Shown: positions 1-8,346 of the stretch, piece after piece
How positions within the stretch are numbered: the first letter of the stretch is position 1
Layout: every line of letters starts with the position of its first letter
DNA from: Sphingomonas taxi
GTDB taxonomy: Bacteria; Pseudomonadota; Alphaproteobacteria; Sphingomonadales; Sphingomonadaceae
Assembly: GCA_003240625.1 (NCBI GenBank)
Contig: QFMX01000003.1
Location: 124,001-188,000 of the forward strand
Direction of reading: 5' to 3'
DNA: 64,000 bases
The notes under the pieces: generated by a model
What the model was told of the DNA's origin: nothing
What the model saw: only the letters and a program-made list of their open reading frames with translations
The model's database searches: none
Made by a program: the position numbers and the translations under genes

Positions 1-1044
1 CCGCCGGCGTTCTGGGACGAGCGCGCGATAACGCTGCTGCCCGGCCGTCGCGCGACCCATGTAGATCCGATCGCAAAGACCGTAACGCTCGGCGACGGTT
101 CGACGATCGGCTATGGATCACTGGTCTGGGCGACGGGCGGATCGCCGCGGCGGCTGTCCTGTACCGGGCATGCGTTGCGTGGCGTCCACGCGGTCCGCAA
201 CCGCGCGGACGTCGACCGGATGATCGCCGAACTCCCGGGCGTCTCCCGCGTCGTGGTGATCGGCGGGGGGTATATCGGGCTCGAAGCCGCGGCCGTCCTG
301 AACAAACTCGGCAAACACGTCACTGTCCTCGAAGCGCTCGACCGGGTCCTGGCGCGCGTCGCCGGCGAGCCCCTGTCGCGGTTCTTCGAAGCCGAGCATC
401 GGGCGTACGGCGTGGATATCCGCCTCGAAGCCAACGTCGCCTGCATCGAGGAACACGACGGCGCAGCCAGTGGCGTGCGTCTCATCGACGGGGAAATACT
501 GGCGTGCGAGATGGTGATCGTCGGCATCGGTATCGAACCCGCAGTCGGGCCGCTTCTCGCGGCAGGCGCGGAGGGTGACAACGGCGTGCTGGTCGACGCG
601 TTCTGCCGCACCAGCCTGCCCGATGTCTTTGCGATCGGCGATTGTGCGGCCCATGCCAATGCGTATGCGGGCGGCGCCGTCATCCGACTGGAATCGGTCC
701 AGAACGCCTCCGACCAGGCGAACGTCGTCGCCCGAACGATCACCGGCGACCCGCAACCCTACCACGCCGTCCCCTGGTTCTGGTCCAATCAATATGATCT
801 GAAGCTGCAAACCGTCGGGCTCTCGGCTGGCCACGACGCGGTGATCCTGCGCGGCGAGCCCGCGACGCGATCGTTTTCGCTGATCTATCTCAAGGACGGT
901 CGCATCGTCGCGCTCGACTGCATCAACGCGACCCGCGATTATGTGCAGGGTCGGGCGCTGATCGGCCTGCTTGCACCGACCGACCACGCCGATCTGGCAT
1001 CGCCCGCCATCCCGCTCAAGGAGGCGGCTGCCCGCTTGCAGTGA
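1..1044 (+). CDS. NAD(P)H-dependent ferredoxin/rubredoxin reductase-like flavoprotein, 5'-truncated by window edge
   Basis: The reading frame is open from base 1, so the N-terminus lies outside the window; 347 codons remain. What is seen: an ATGG segment typical of the end of the first FAD-binding half, then a second Rossmann motif (VVVIGGGYIGLEAAAVL) for NAD(P)H, a GIGIEP stretch, and a DVFAIGDCAAH motif that contacts FAD. The C-terminal part (VPWFWSNQYDLKLQTVGL) fits the Reductase_C domain of oxygenase-coupled ferredoxin reductases. Such enzymes pass electrons from NAD(P)H to a ferredoxin serving a Rieske oxygenase or P450; no partner gene is visible here. The family is clear but the physiological partner is unknown. 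Confidence 0.9.
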   Translation, partial: PPAFWDERAITLLPGRRATHVDPIAKTVTLGDGSTIGYGSLVWATGGSPRRLSCTGHALRGVHAVRNRADVDRMIAELPGVSRVVVIGGGYIGLEAAAVLNKLGKHVTVLEALDRVLARVAGEPLSRFFEAEHRAYGVDIRLEANVACIEEHDGAASGVRLIDGEILACEMVIVGIGIEPAVGPLLAAGAEGDNGVLVDAFCRTSLPDVFAIGDCAAHANAYAGGAVIRLESVQNASDQANVVARTITGDPQPYHAVPWFWSNQYDLKLQTVGLSAGHDAVILRGEPATRSFSLIYLKDGRIVALDCINATRDYVQGRALIGLLAPTDHADLASPAIPLKEAAARLQ

Positions 1045-1065
1045 CAGCCGACCGCCGCAGCCGGG

Positions 1066-1692
1066 TCAGGTCGCGACCCAGATCCGGTCGTGGCCGAGGT
1101 CGAAGATCACCCGCATGTCCTTGAACGCAGTGAGCCCGACCGACGGGGTGGCACCGCGTATGCTGACGGCGTTCTTCAAGGCCGCATGCCCGAGCGCGAG
1201 GGCGCTCGCGGCGATCGGCGCGGTCACGTCGGTGGCGTGGGCGAGATCGAGCACAGCCGCGGTCGGTCGCGCGGCGTCGAGCGTCAGCGGCACGGTCATC
1301 GAGCCGTCCGCCTGGTGCGTGACCGGGATCGCGGTCATCCCGCGTTCGGCGTGCGATGCTTCGCAGGGCAGCAAAAGGCGCAGTTCGTGGTGCGGGAAGT
1401 CTATCTCGATCGGGTTGGCATCGAGGATATCCTGGCCGATCCGCAGGTCCGCGCCCGCCGCCGGATCGGATTCGACCGCAGCGATCGGCGCATAGAGATA
1501 CTCCGCGCGGATGCCGATCTTGACCCGGTCGCGGTGCACGATCCGATCGGCAAGCGTCGCGGCGATCGCCGAATGCGGCGCGCCCGGCATGATCGCGATC
1601 AGGGTGCGTGCATTGTCGACCCTGCCGTGGAACAACAGGGTCGCCGCCATCAGGACGAACTTGCCGCTCGTCGCGCCGGTTATCCCGCCCAT
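1066..1692 (-). CDS. Retropepsin-like (clan AA) protein with degenerate catalytic motifs
   Basis: A 208-residue protein that starts three bases after the outer-membrane factor gene, with a GGGAGGG ribosome-binding site overlapping the end of that gene, so it is probably the last gene of the efflux operon. Two halves each resemble the bacterial retropepsin-like fold. Around residues 35-50, MPGAPHSAIAATLADR sits where active enzymes have DTGA plus a hydrophobic helix; around 149-165, DLAHATDVTAPIAASALAL is the second copy. An IGQDILDANPIEIDF segment fits the conserved strand ahead of the flap region. Both D-T/S-G triads are altered (MPG and DLA), so proteolysis is doubtful. No clear signal peptide. 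The fold assignment is inferred from motif spacing only. Confidence 0.6.
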   Translation of the reverse strand: MGGITGATSGKFVLMAATLLFHGRVDNARTLIAIMPGAPHSAIAATLADRIVHRDRVKIGIRAEYLYAPIAAVESDPAAGADLRIGQDILDANPIEIDFPHHELRLLLPCEASHAERGMTAIPVTHQADGSMTVPLTLDAARPTAAVLDLAHATDVTAPIAASALALGHAALKNAVSIRGATPSVGLTAFKDMRVIFDLGHDRIWVAT

Positions 1693-1695
1693 CGT

Positions 1696-3117
1696 TTACC
1701 CTCCCGAAACGCCGCCGCCCGCGGCCTGGAACAGCGCGACCGTGTCCGACAACCGCGCGGCGCGCGCCTGCACCGCCTGCGCGCGAGCCTGCGCGTCGGT
1801 GGCGGTGGCGTTGAGCAGCGCGGGCGTGCCGACGTCGCCGAGCGCGAGCTGGCGGCGGACGAACCCGAGCGCTCGCCCCGACGCATCGGTCGCCCGCGTG
1901 GCGGAGTCGAGCGCGTCGGCATCGGTCCGTAGCCCGGTCAGCGCGTCGGACACGTCGCCGAACGCCTGGAGCACCGCGGCACGATATTGCGCCTTGGCCG
2001 CATCCAGCGCAAATTCGGCGGCATGTTGCTGGTGGCGGAGGGCACCGGCGTGGAAGATCGGCTGGGTGATGCCGCCGATCAGCGTCCAGAACGGGTTGCC
2101 GCTCTTGAACATATCGCCGAACCGTTCGGCGGTGCCGCCCGCCGATCCGCTGAGCGAGATCGCCGGCAGGCGCGCAGCGATCGCGGTGCCGACATCGGCC
2201 CCTGCCCCTTCGAGCTGCGCGCGCGCGGCCAGCACGTCGGGCCGGCGCGCGACGAGATCGGAGGGAACGACCAGCGGCAGGTCTCGCGGCAAAGTGAGCG
2301 ATGCGAGCGTCGGCAGCGGCGACAGGTCCGAGCCCGCCGACTGCCCGATCAGCGTCGCGATCACCACCCGCTGATGCGCTTCGGCGCGGACCAGCGGCGG
2401 CAGCGCACCTTCCGCGGTCGCCAGCGCCGCCTGCTGCGTCGAGACGTCCGCGGCCCCGACTGCGCCGAGCTGCTGTCGCTTGACGAGCGTCTGGAGGATA
2501 TCGCGATTGACCGCGATGGCGATCTGCGCAGCAGCGATCTGCTCGGCGAGCGAGGCCCGCTGGATCACCGCCTCGACCAGATTGGCGATCACCGTGGTCC
2601 GCGCCGCGGCAAGCCGCTGCCGCTGCGTTTCGGTGGCGGCGCGGGCTGAGCGGATTTTCGAGCGGATGCCGCCGAACACATCCGGGTCGTAGCCGACCGT
2701 CACCTGCGCGGTGTGCAGCGTATAAAGCTGCTGGTTCTGGTCGGCGACCGCAGGCGACAGCGCGTTCGAGATGCGCGTGCGCTCCGCTTGATAATTCATA
2801 TCGGCCTGCGGCAGCGCCGAGCCCGCAGTCGCCGCGCCCTGCTCGCGATATTGCCGCAGCGTCGCTTCACCGACGGCGATGTCGGTCGCATGCGCCTGTG
2901 CCTCGTCCACCAGCGCGTCGAGTTGGGCGCTGCCGAAGCTACGCCACCATTCGGCAGGAACCGCCGCAAGAGTCGTGGCTTGCGCCGCGCCGCTGGACGG
3001 CGCGAAGGTCTGCGCCGCAGGGGCCGGCGGCAGGCTGGCATGCGCGTCGAGATCGCGCGGGCCCATCGCGCACGCGCTGGTGACGCCCGCGAGCAGGAGG
3101 ATGGCGAAACGCTTCAT
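1696..3117 (-). CDS. RND efflux outer-membrane lipoprotein, NodT/OprM-like
   Basis: This 473-residue protein is the outer-membrane channel of a tripartite RND pump. The N-terminus is a lipoprotein signal with the lipobox VTSAC (cysteine at about residue 16), so it should be acylated. The body has the duplicated OEP pattern of the TolC superfamily: alanine/glutamine-rich helical hairpins (QYRAAVLQAFGDVSDALTGL near the C-terminus) and the segment VVPSDLVARRPDVLAARAQLE, which is highly characteristic of the NodT/OprM family. The start codon overlaps the pump gene's stop (ATGA), so the two are translationally coupled. Length is normal for the family. Confidence 0.93.
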   Translation of the reverse strand: MKRFAILLLAGVTSACAMGPRDLDAHASLPPAPAAQTFAPSSGAAQATTLAAVPAEWWRSFGSAQLDALVDEAQAHATDIAVGEATLRQYREQGAATAGSALPQADMNYQAERTRISNALSPAVADQNQQLYTLHTAQVTVGYDPDVFGGIRSKIRSARAATETQRQRLAAARTTVIANLVEAVIQRASLAEQIAAAQIAIAVNRDILQTLVKRQQLGAVGAADVSTQQAALATAEGALPPLVRAEAHQRVVIATLIGQSAGSDLSPLPTLASLTLPRDLPLVVPSDLVARRPDVLAARAQLEGAGADVGTAIAARLPAISLSGSAGGTAERFGDMFKSGNPFWTLIGGITQPIFHAGALRHQQHAAEFALDAAKAQYRAAVLQAFGDVSDALTGLRTDADALDSATRATDASGRALGFVRRQLALGDVGTPALLNATATDAQARAQAVQARAARLSDTVALFQAAGGGVSGG

Positions 3118-6100
3118 GCCGTGGCCTCCGTATGGCCGTCTTCATGGGGATGATGGCCGACGTCGCGCCCGTGCGCACCGCGATCCTCGGGCGGCACCCG
3201 CTTCGAGAAGCGATCGATCAGCACCGGCAGGACGAGCAGGATCAGGAGCGGCGCGAGCGTCATCCCGCCGACCACGACCAGCGCGAGCGGCTTCTGCACC
3301 TGGCTGCCGATCCCGCTCGACAGCGCAGCCGGAAGCAACCCGATCGCCGCGACGAGGCAGGTCATCACGACCGGCCTGAGACTATGGCGGACTGTAGTCG
3401 CGAGCGCATTCTCCCGCCCCGCGCCCTCGTCGACCGCGTGGTTATAGGTCGTGACCACGAGAATGCCGTCCATCACCGCGATCCCGAACAGCGCGACGAA
3501 GCCGATCGCCGACGAGATGCTGAACGCGGTTCCGGTCAGCGCCAGCGCGAGCACGCCGCCGATGATCGCCATCGGGATCGCCGAGAACGCGAGCAGGCTG
3601 TCGCGGATCGAGCCGAAATTCGCATAGAGCAGCAGCAGGATCACCAGCAGGCTGATCGGCACCACGACTTCCAATCGCGCGACCGCGTTGTTGAGATTGT
3701 CGAGTTCGCCTGCCCATTCGAGGTGATAGCCGGGTGGCAGATGCACGGTCCGCTCGATCCGCGCATGCGCCTCGTCCACCGCACCGCCGAGATCGCGGCC
3801 GCGGACCGAGAACTTGATCGGGATGTAGCGCTCCTGATGCTCGCGGTAGATGAACGACGCGCCCGAGGTGAGCTTGACGTCCGCGACCTCCGACAGCGGC
3901 ACCTGGATCGTGCTGGCACCATCGGGGGACGGCGCGCCGATCGTGATCCGGCGGATCGCGTCGATCGTGTCGCGCTGTTCCGGTTTCAGCCGGACGACGA
4001 TCGGGAAGTGACGATCGGTGTCCTTCTCGTACAGGTCGACGTTCGACTTGCCGCCGATCGCCGCGGCGACGGTCGCGTTGATGTCGTCCGGCGTCAGCCC
4101 GTAGCGCGATGCACGCGCGCGATCGACGTCGATCCGCACCGTCGGTTGGCCGAGCGACTGGAACACGCCGAGATCCTCGATCCCGCGGACCTTGGACATC
4201 TGCGCCTTGATCTGGTCGGCGTATTTCTCGAGCGTCGTCAGGTCGGGGCCGAACAGCTTGATCGAGTTCGCCCCCTTCACGCCCGAGGCGGCCTCCTCGA
4301 CGTTATCCTCGATGATCTGCGAGAACGAGAAGTCGACGCCGGGATATTTGGCCGACAGCCGCTTCGACAGTTCCTCGGTCAGCGTCTCCTTGGTGACGCC
4401 GCTCGGCCAGGTATCGAACGGCTTAAGCGGCACGAAATATTCCGCGTTGAAGAAGCCTGTCGAATCCGTCCCGTCGTCCGGGCGACCATGCGCGGACAAC
4501 ACTGCCTGCACCTCGGGGTATTGCATCAGGATGCGGCGGACGCCGTTGACCACCGGCTGCCCCGCCTCGAGGCTGACCGACGCGGGCAGCGTCGCGCGGA
4601 TATACATGTTGCCCTCTTCGAGATGCGGCAGGAACTCGATCCCGAGCGAGCGCACACCGACCATCGCGAGCAGCATCAGCAGCAGCGCGCCACCGATCGC
4701 GACGACCCGGTTGCCGAGCGCAAACGCGGCGGCCGGCTCGTAGACGCGGCGCAGCTTGCCGACGATCCACGTCTCCACTTCGGACAATTTGTCCGGCAGC
4801 AGCAGCGTCGCCAGCACTGGCGCAACCGTGAAGGTCGCGATCAGCCCGCCGGAGATCGCATAGGCATAGGTCTTCGCCATCGGCCCGAAGATATGGCCCT
4901 CGACGCCGGTCAGCGTGAACAGCGGCAGGAAGCTGGCGATGATGATCGCGGCGGCGAAGAAGATCCCGCGACTGACTTCGGAACTGGCCCCGAGCACTGC
5001 GGAGAAACGGCTCGCGAGCGTGTAATGCGCACTCCGCCCCTCGAGCTGTTCGCTTTCGACGTGCGCGGACCGCTCGACCATATGGCGGAAGATGTTCTCG
5101 ACCATGATCACGCAGGCATCGACCACGAGCCCGAAATCGAGCGCACCGACCGAGAGGAGATTGGCGCTCTCGCCCTGCAACACCAGGATCAGGATCGCGA
5201 AGGCCAGCGCGAACGGGATCGTCGCCGAAACGATGATCGCGCTGCGCAGATTACCGAGAAATATCCACTGGAGCGCGAAGATCAGCAGGATGCCGACCAC
5301 CATGTTCTCCAGCACGGTGTGGATCGTCAGGTGGATCAGATCGGAGCGATCATAGACCCGGTCGAGATGGACGCCCGGCGGCAGGATGCCCGACGCGTTG
5401 ATGTCGGACACTTCCTTCTGCACCGCGAGGATCGTCGGCATCGACTGCGCGCCGCGCTGCATCAGGACGATGCCCTGGACGATGTCGTCCTGATCGTTGT
5501 AGCCGGCGATGCCGAGGCGCGGTTCGTTGCCGATGCGGACATGCGCGACGTCCTTCAGCAGGACCGGCTGGCCGCCGCCGGTGCCGACCAGCACGTTCTC
5601 GATTCCCGACACCGACTGGATCAGGCCGATGCCGCGAACGATCGCCGCCTGCGACCCGAAGTTGATCGTCTGGCCGCCGACATTGCCATCGCTCTTGCCG
5701 AGCGCCGCCAGCACCTGCGCGACCGTGACGTTGTGCGCGGCGAGCCGGTCGTTGTCGATCACCACGTCATAGGCGCGCAGCTTGCCGCCCCATCCGGTGA
5801 CGTCGATCACGCCCGGTATGCGCTTGAACCGGCGCTGGAGGACCCAGTCCTGCAACGTCTTGAGGTCCATCACAGAATAGCCCTTCGGCGCGGTGATCTT
5901 GTAGCGGAAGATCTCGCCGACCGGGCTGGTCGGGGACAATGTCGGCTGGGCGCCACCCTGGAGCGGGGGGAGCTGCGACAGGCGGTTGATGACCTGCTGC
6001 TTGGCCTGATCGTTGGTCAGGTCGTAGCTGAACTGGATCTTGATGTCCGACAGCCCGAACAGCGAGATCGCGCGGATCGCGGTCAGATGCGGAATGCCCG

Positions 6101-6317
6101 CCATGCCGACCTCGATCGGGATGGTGACGTTGCGCTCCATCTCCTCGGCCGACAGGCCTTGCGTCTGGGTGATGATCTCGACCATCGGCGGGACCGGGTC
6201 GGGATACGCCTCGATGTTGAGATTGTAGAAGCCGACGCCCCCCGCCACCAGCATGGCGACGAAGATACCGACGATCAGCAGCCGCTGGCGCAGCGCGAAC
6301 TCGACGATCCGGTTCAT
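3114..6317 (-). CDS. CzcA/CusA-type (HME) RND efflux pump
   Basis: A 1067-residue inner-membrane proton-driven pump. The N-terminus (FALRQRLLIVGIFVAMLVAGG) is TM1, followed by the IEAYPDP motif typical of heavy-metal RND pumps and by large periplasmic pore domains. TM4 carries GALDFGLVVDACVIMVEN, close to the DFG-x3-D pattern of the heavy-metal efflux subfamily whose aspartates relay protons. The second half repeats the layout and ends with a hydrophilic, His-rich tail (GAHGRDVGHHPHEDGH) that could bind metal. It is ATGA-coupled to the adaptor upstream and the channel downstream, and divergent from a two-component system, as in many copper/silver or cobalt/zinc/cadmium systems. The actual substrate cannot be read from sequence. 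Confidence 0.92.
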   Translation of the reverse strand: MNRIVEFALRQRLLIVGIFVAMLVAGGVGFYNLNIEAYPDPVPPMVEIITQTQGLSAEEMERNVTIPIEVGMAGIPHLTAIRAISLFGLSDIKIQFSYDLTNDQAKQQVINRLSQLPPLQGGAQPTLSPTSPVGEIFRYKITAPKGYSVMDLKTLQDWVLQRRFKRIPGVIDVTGWGGKLRAYDVVIDNDRLAAHNVTVAQVLAALGKSDGNVGGQTINFGSQAAIVRGIGLIQSVSGIENVLVGTGGGQPVLLKDVAHVRIGNEPRLGIAGYNDQDDIVQGIVLMQRGAQSMPTILAVQKEVSDINASGILPPGVHLDRVYDRSDLIHLTIHTVLENMVVGILLIFALQWIFLGNLRSAIIVSATIPFALAFAILILVLQGESANLLSVGALDFGLVVDACVIMVENIFRHMVERSAHVESEQLEGRSAHYTLASRFSAVLGASSEVSRGIFFAAAIIIASFLPLFTLTGVEGHIFGPMAKTYAYAISGGLIATFTVAPVLATLLLPDKLSEVETWIVGKLRRVYEPAAAFALGNRVVAIGGALLLMLLAMVGVRSLGIEFLPHLEEGNMYIRATLPASVSLEAGQPVVNGVRRILMQYPEVQAVLSAHGRPDDGTDSTGFFNAEYFVPLKPFDTWPSGVTKETLTEELSKRLSAKYPGVDFSFSQIIEDNVEEAASGVKGANSIKLFGPDLTTLEKYADQIKAQMSKVRGIEDLGVFQSLGQPTVRIDVDRARASRYGLTPDDINATVAAAIGGKSNVDLYEKDTDRHFPIVVRLKPEQRDTIDAIRRITIGAPSPDGASTIQVPLSEVADVKLTSGASFIYREHQERYIPIKFSVRGRDLGGAVDEAHARIERTVHLPPGYHLEWAGELDNLNNAVARLEVVVPISLLVILLLLYANFGSIRDSLLAFSAIPMAIIGGVLALALTGTAFSISSAIGFVALFGIAVMDGILVVTTYNHAVDEGAGRENALATTVRHSLRPVVMTCLVAAIGLLPAALSSGIGSQVQKPLALVVVGGMTLAPLLILLVLPVLIDRFSKRVPPEDRGAHGRDVGHHPHEDGHTEATA

Positions 6318-7576
6318 TCGCCGAGACCGGCTTCGTTGACGAACAGCGCGCCCGCCGTGACGATACGCTCGCCCGACTTGAGCCCGGCGACGATCGCGAC
6401 CTTGCCGTCCTGCTCCTCGCCGGCCGTGACGGTGCGCGCGACCAGCAGGCCGTCGGGCCGGACCACCCAGACGCGGGCGTCGTCGCCTTCATGGATCACC
6501 GCTTCGGCGGGGACCAGCAGCGCGTCGCCGCTGTGCGGGCGCTGGATCGAGAAGCTCGCGAACATCTGCGGTTTGAGCGCACCGTCCGGGTTGGCGATCG
6601 TCGCGCGCACCGGCAGGCGGTGGCTCTGCGGATCGAGTGCGGCGCCGACCAGGTCGATCGTCGCGTGGAAGCTGCGGCCCGGCAGCGCGGGCGTCGTCAC
6701 GGTGACGCTATCGCCGAGATGCACTGCGCTCGCATCGCCCTCGGCGAGTTGTGCGATCAGCCAGACGCGCGACGGATCGGTGATCGTCATCACCGGCTTG
6801 TCGCCGCCCTGCGAAAGATACTGCCCCGCCGACACGTCGCGCGTCGCGATCAAACCGGAGATCGGCGCGTGCAGCGTCGTCACGTCATGGATGCCGGACA
6901 CTTCGCCGACGCTCTCCAATCGCGCGATCTCTCCCTGAGACTTGCCGAGAATCGCCAGCTTGTCGCGTGCTGCCCCCAGCGCGGCCTGCGCCGTCCGTGC
7001 GGTTGCCTGCGCGGCGGCGAGATCGGTCTTGGCCTGCTGATAATCCTTCAGCGCGCCGCCCGCCGTCTCGTAGATCTGCCGCTGGCGCTCCGCGGTCCGT
7101 TCCGCGGTGGCGAGTTGCGCCTGCGCGTTCTGCGCCGCCGCGCGTGCCGCGAACAGCCCGCTGCGCGCATCGACGAAGTCGCTGGTCTTGATCAGCAGCA
7201 ACGGCTGGCCCTGCGTCACATGCTGCCCGGCATCCGCGAGCACGCGCACCACCTGCCCCGAATAGGGCATCAGCACCGGCGTACTGCGGTCGCCGTCGAC
7301 GGTGATCGCGCCGCTCGCCAGCGTCCGCGCATCGGACGCGCCATAGCCGACGCGCATCGTCGTCAGCCCGGCCATCTGGTCTTTCGTCGGCCGGAACGTT
7401 CCCGCCGGGGCGACGGGTGCGGGTGCCGGCTCGTGATGCGTGAGCTTGCCGATCAGCGCGACGATCAGCACCAGCCCAACGATCACGGCGGCCGCGATTC
7501 CCAGCCAGCGCATCTGCGCGGATCGAGAGAGCGCGCGGGTCGGGGGAAGCGTTTCGGGTGTCGTCGATGCGTGCAT
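6314..7576 (-). CDS. RND periplasmic adaptor (HlyD/CusB-like membrane fusion protein)
   Basis: First gene of the efflux operon, 420 residues. One N-terminal membrane anchor (WLGIAAAVIVGLVLIVALIG, about 30-50) is followed by a biotinyl-lipoyl half (GQVVRVLADAGQHVTQGQPLLLI), a long Ala/Gln coiled-coil hairpin (about 145-215), the returning lipoyl half (HAPISGLIATRDVSAGQYLS) and a beta-barrel domain (VWLIAQLAEGDASAVHLGD). It should bridge the inner-membrane pump and the outer-membrane channel. Its stop overlaps the pump start (ATGA). The ATG lies about 95 bp from the response regulator start on the other strand, which suggests shared divergent control. Confidence 0.92.
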   Translation of the reverse strand: MHASTTPETLPPTRALSRSAQMRWLGIAAAVIVGLVLIVALIGKLTHHEPAPAPVAPAGTFRPTKDQMAGLTTMRVGYGASDARTLASGAITVDGDRSTPVLMPYSGQVVRVLADAGQHVTQGQPLLLIKTSDFVDARSGLFAARAAAQNAQAQLATAERTAERQRQIYETAGGALKDYQQAKTDLAAAQATARTAQAALGAARDKLAILGKSQGEIARLESVGEVSGIHDVTTLHAPISGLIATRDVSAGQYLSQGGDKPVMTITDPSRVWLIAQLAEGDASAVHLGDSVTVTTPALPGRSFHATIDLVGAALDPQSHRLPVRATIANPDGALKPQMFASFSIQRPHSGDALLVPAEAVIHEGDDARVWVVRPDGLLVARTVTAGEEQDGKVAIVAGLKSGERIVTAGALFVNEAGLGE

Positions 7577-7671
7577 AATCAGCCCCTTGGGGATTAGACT
7601 GGAGCCGGTAGCGTCGCTGGCTTACAGCGCGCTTACGGATGCTGCGCTGCACCCAAACGAGGCGAAGATCG
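7577..7671. promoter_or_regulatory. Divergent control region of efflux operon and two-component genes, with paired CTTAC repeats
   Basis: This 95-bp gap separates the adaptor gene (minus) from the response regulator (plus). It holds two CTTAC direct repeats at 7621-7625 and 7632-7636, one helical turn (11 bp) apart. That is the usual spacing for tandem OmpR/PhoB-type binding half-sites. They lie about 36 bp upstream of the regulator ATG, so autoregulation and control of the divergent pump operon are plausible. No convincing -35/-10 pair was recognised. Confidence 0.45.
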
Positions 7672-8346
7672 ATGCGGGTATTGCTGATCGAGGACGACCG
7701 CGATCTCGCCCAGGCGCTAACCGCAGCGCTGTCCCCGCGCGGCTTCGCGGTCGATCTCGCGCGCAGCGGCGACGAAGCGGACGCCTATCTCCAGCACGGC
7801 GACTATGCCGCGATCCTGCTCGATCTGGGGCTGCCGGACGAGGACGGGCTTTCGTTGCTGCACCGGTTGCGCGGGCGCGGCGACACCCGGCAGGTGCTGA
7901 TCCTCACCGCGCGCGGCGCGATCGATGCGCGCATCCGCGGGCTGAACGAAGGCGCCGACGATTACCTGGTGAAGCCGTTCGACGTCGATGAACTCCACGC
8001 CCGCCTGCTCGCGGTATTGCGTCGCCAGGGGGGCTATATCGGCCGGTCGCTGACGTGCGGCCGCCTCAGCTTCGATCTCGAAACGCGGCTGGTGCGGGTC
8101 GCGGACGCGGCGATCGCGCTGTCGGTGCGCGAGACCGAGCTGCTCGAACTACTGCTGCGGCGCGCCGGCAACGTCGTGCCGAAGCGGATCGCCGAGGATC
8201 ATCTGTTCGGGTTGGGCGGCGATCTCGGCTCGAACGCGGTCGAGGTCTATGTCCACCGCCTGCGGAAGAAACTCGACGATGCGGATAGCGGCGCGCGGAT
8301 CGAAACGGTGCGCGGCGTCGGCTACATGATCCTCTGCAAGCCGTGA
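7672..8346 (+). CDS. OmpR/PhoB-family response regulator
   Basis: A 224-residue regulator. ATG 7672 is chosen because MRVLLIEDDRDLAQAL is the classic receiver start; an in-frame upstream ATG at 7639 would add only 11 non-conserved residues. The receiver domain has acidic residues at 7-9, phospho-acceptor Asp51 in LLDLGLPDEDG, the switch threonine in LILTARG, and Lys101 in LVKPFD. The C-terminal half is a winged helix (LSVRETELLELLLRRAGNVV; EVYVHRLRKKL; TVRGVGYML-like end). It overlaps the downstream kinase by four bases and is divergent from the RND operon, which it probably controls. Confidence 0.93.
   Translation: MRVLLIEDDRDLAQALTAALSPRGFAVDLARSGDEADAYLQHGDYAAILLDLGLPDEDGLSLLHRLRGRGDTRQVLILTARGAIDARIRGLNEGADDYLVKPFDVDELHARLLAVLRRQGGYIGRSLTCGRLSFDLETRLVRVADAAIALSVRETELLELLLRRAGNVVPKRIAEDHLFGLGGDLGSNAVEVYVHRLRKKLDDADSGARIETVRGVGYMILCKP

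Noticed and set aside
3132..6938. A 1268-codon open frame on the plus strand
   Set aside because: It lies antisense to the RND pump and adaptor genes, and its product is rich in Arg, Asp and His with no fold-like pattern. It is a high-GC shadow frame.
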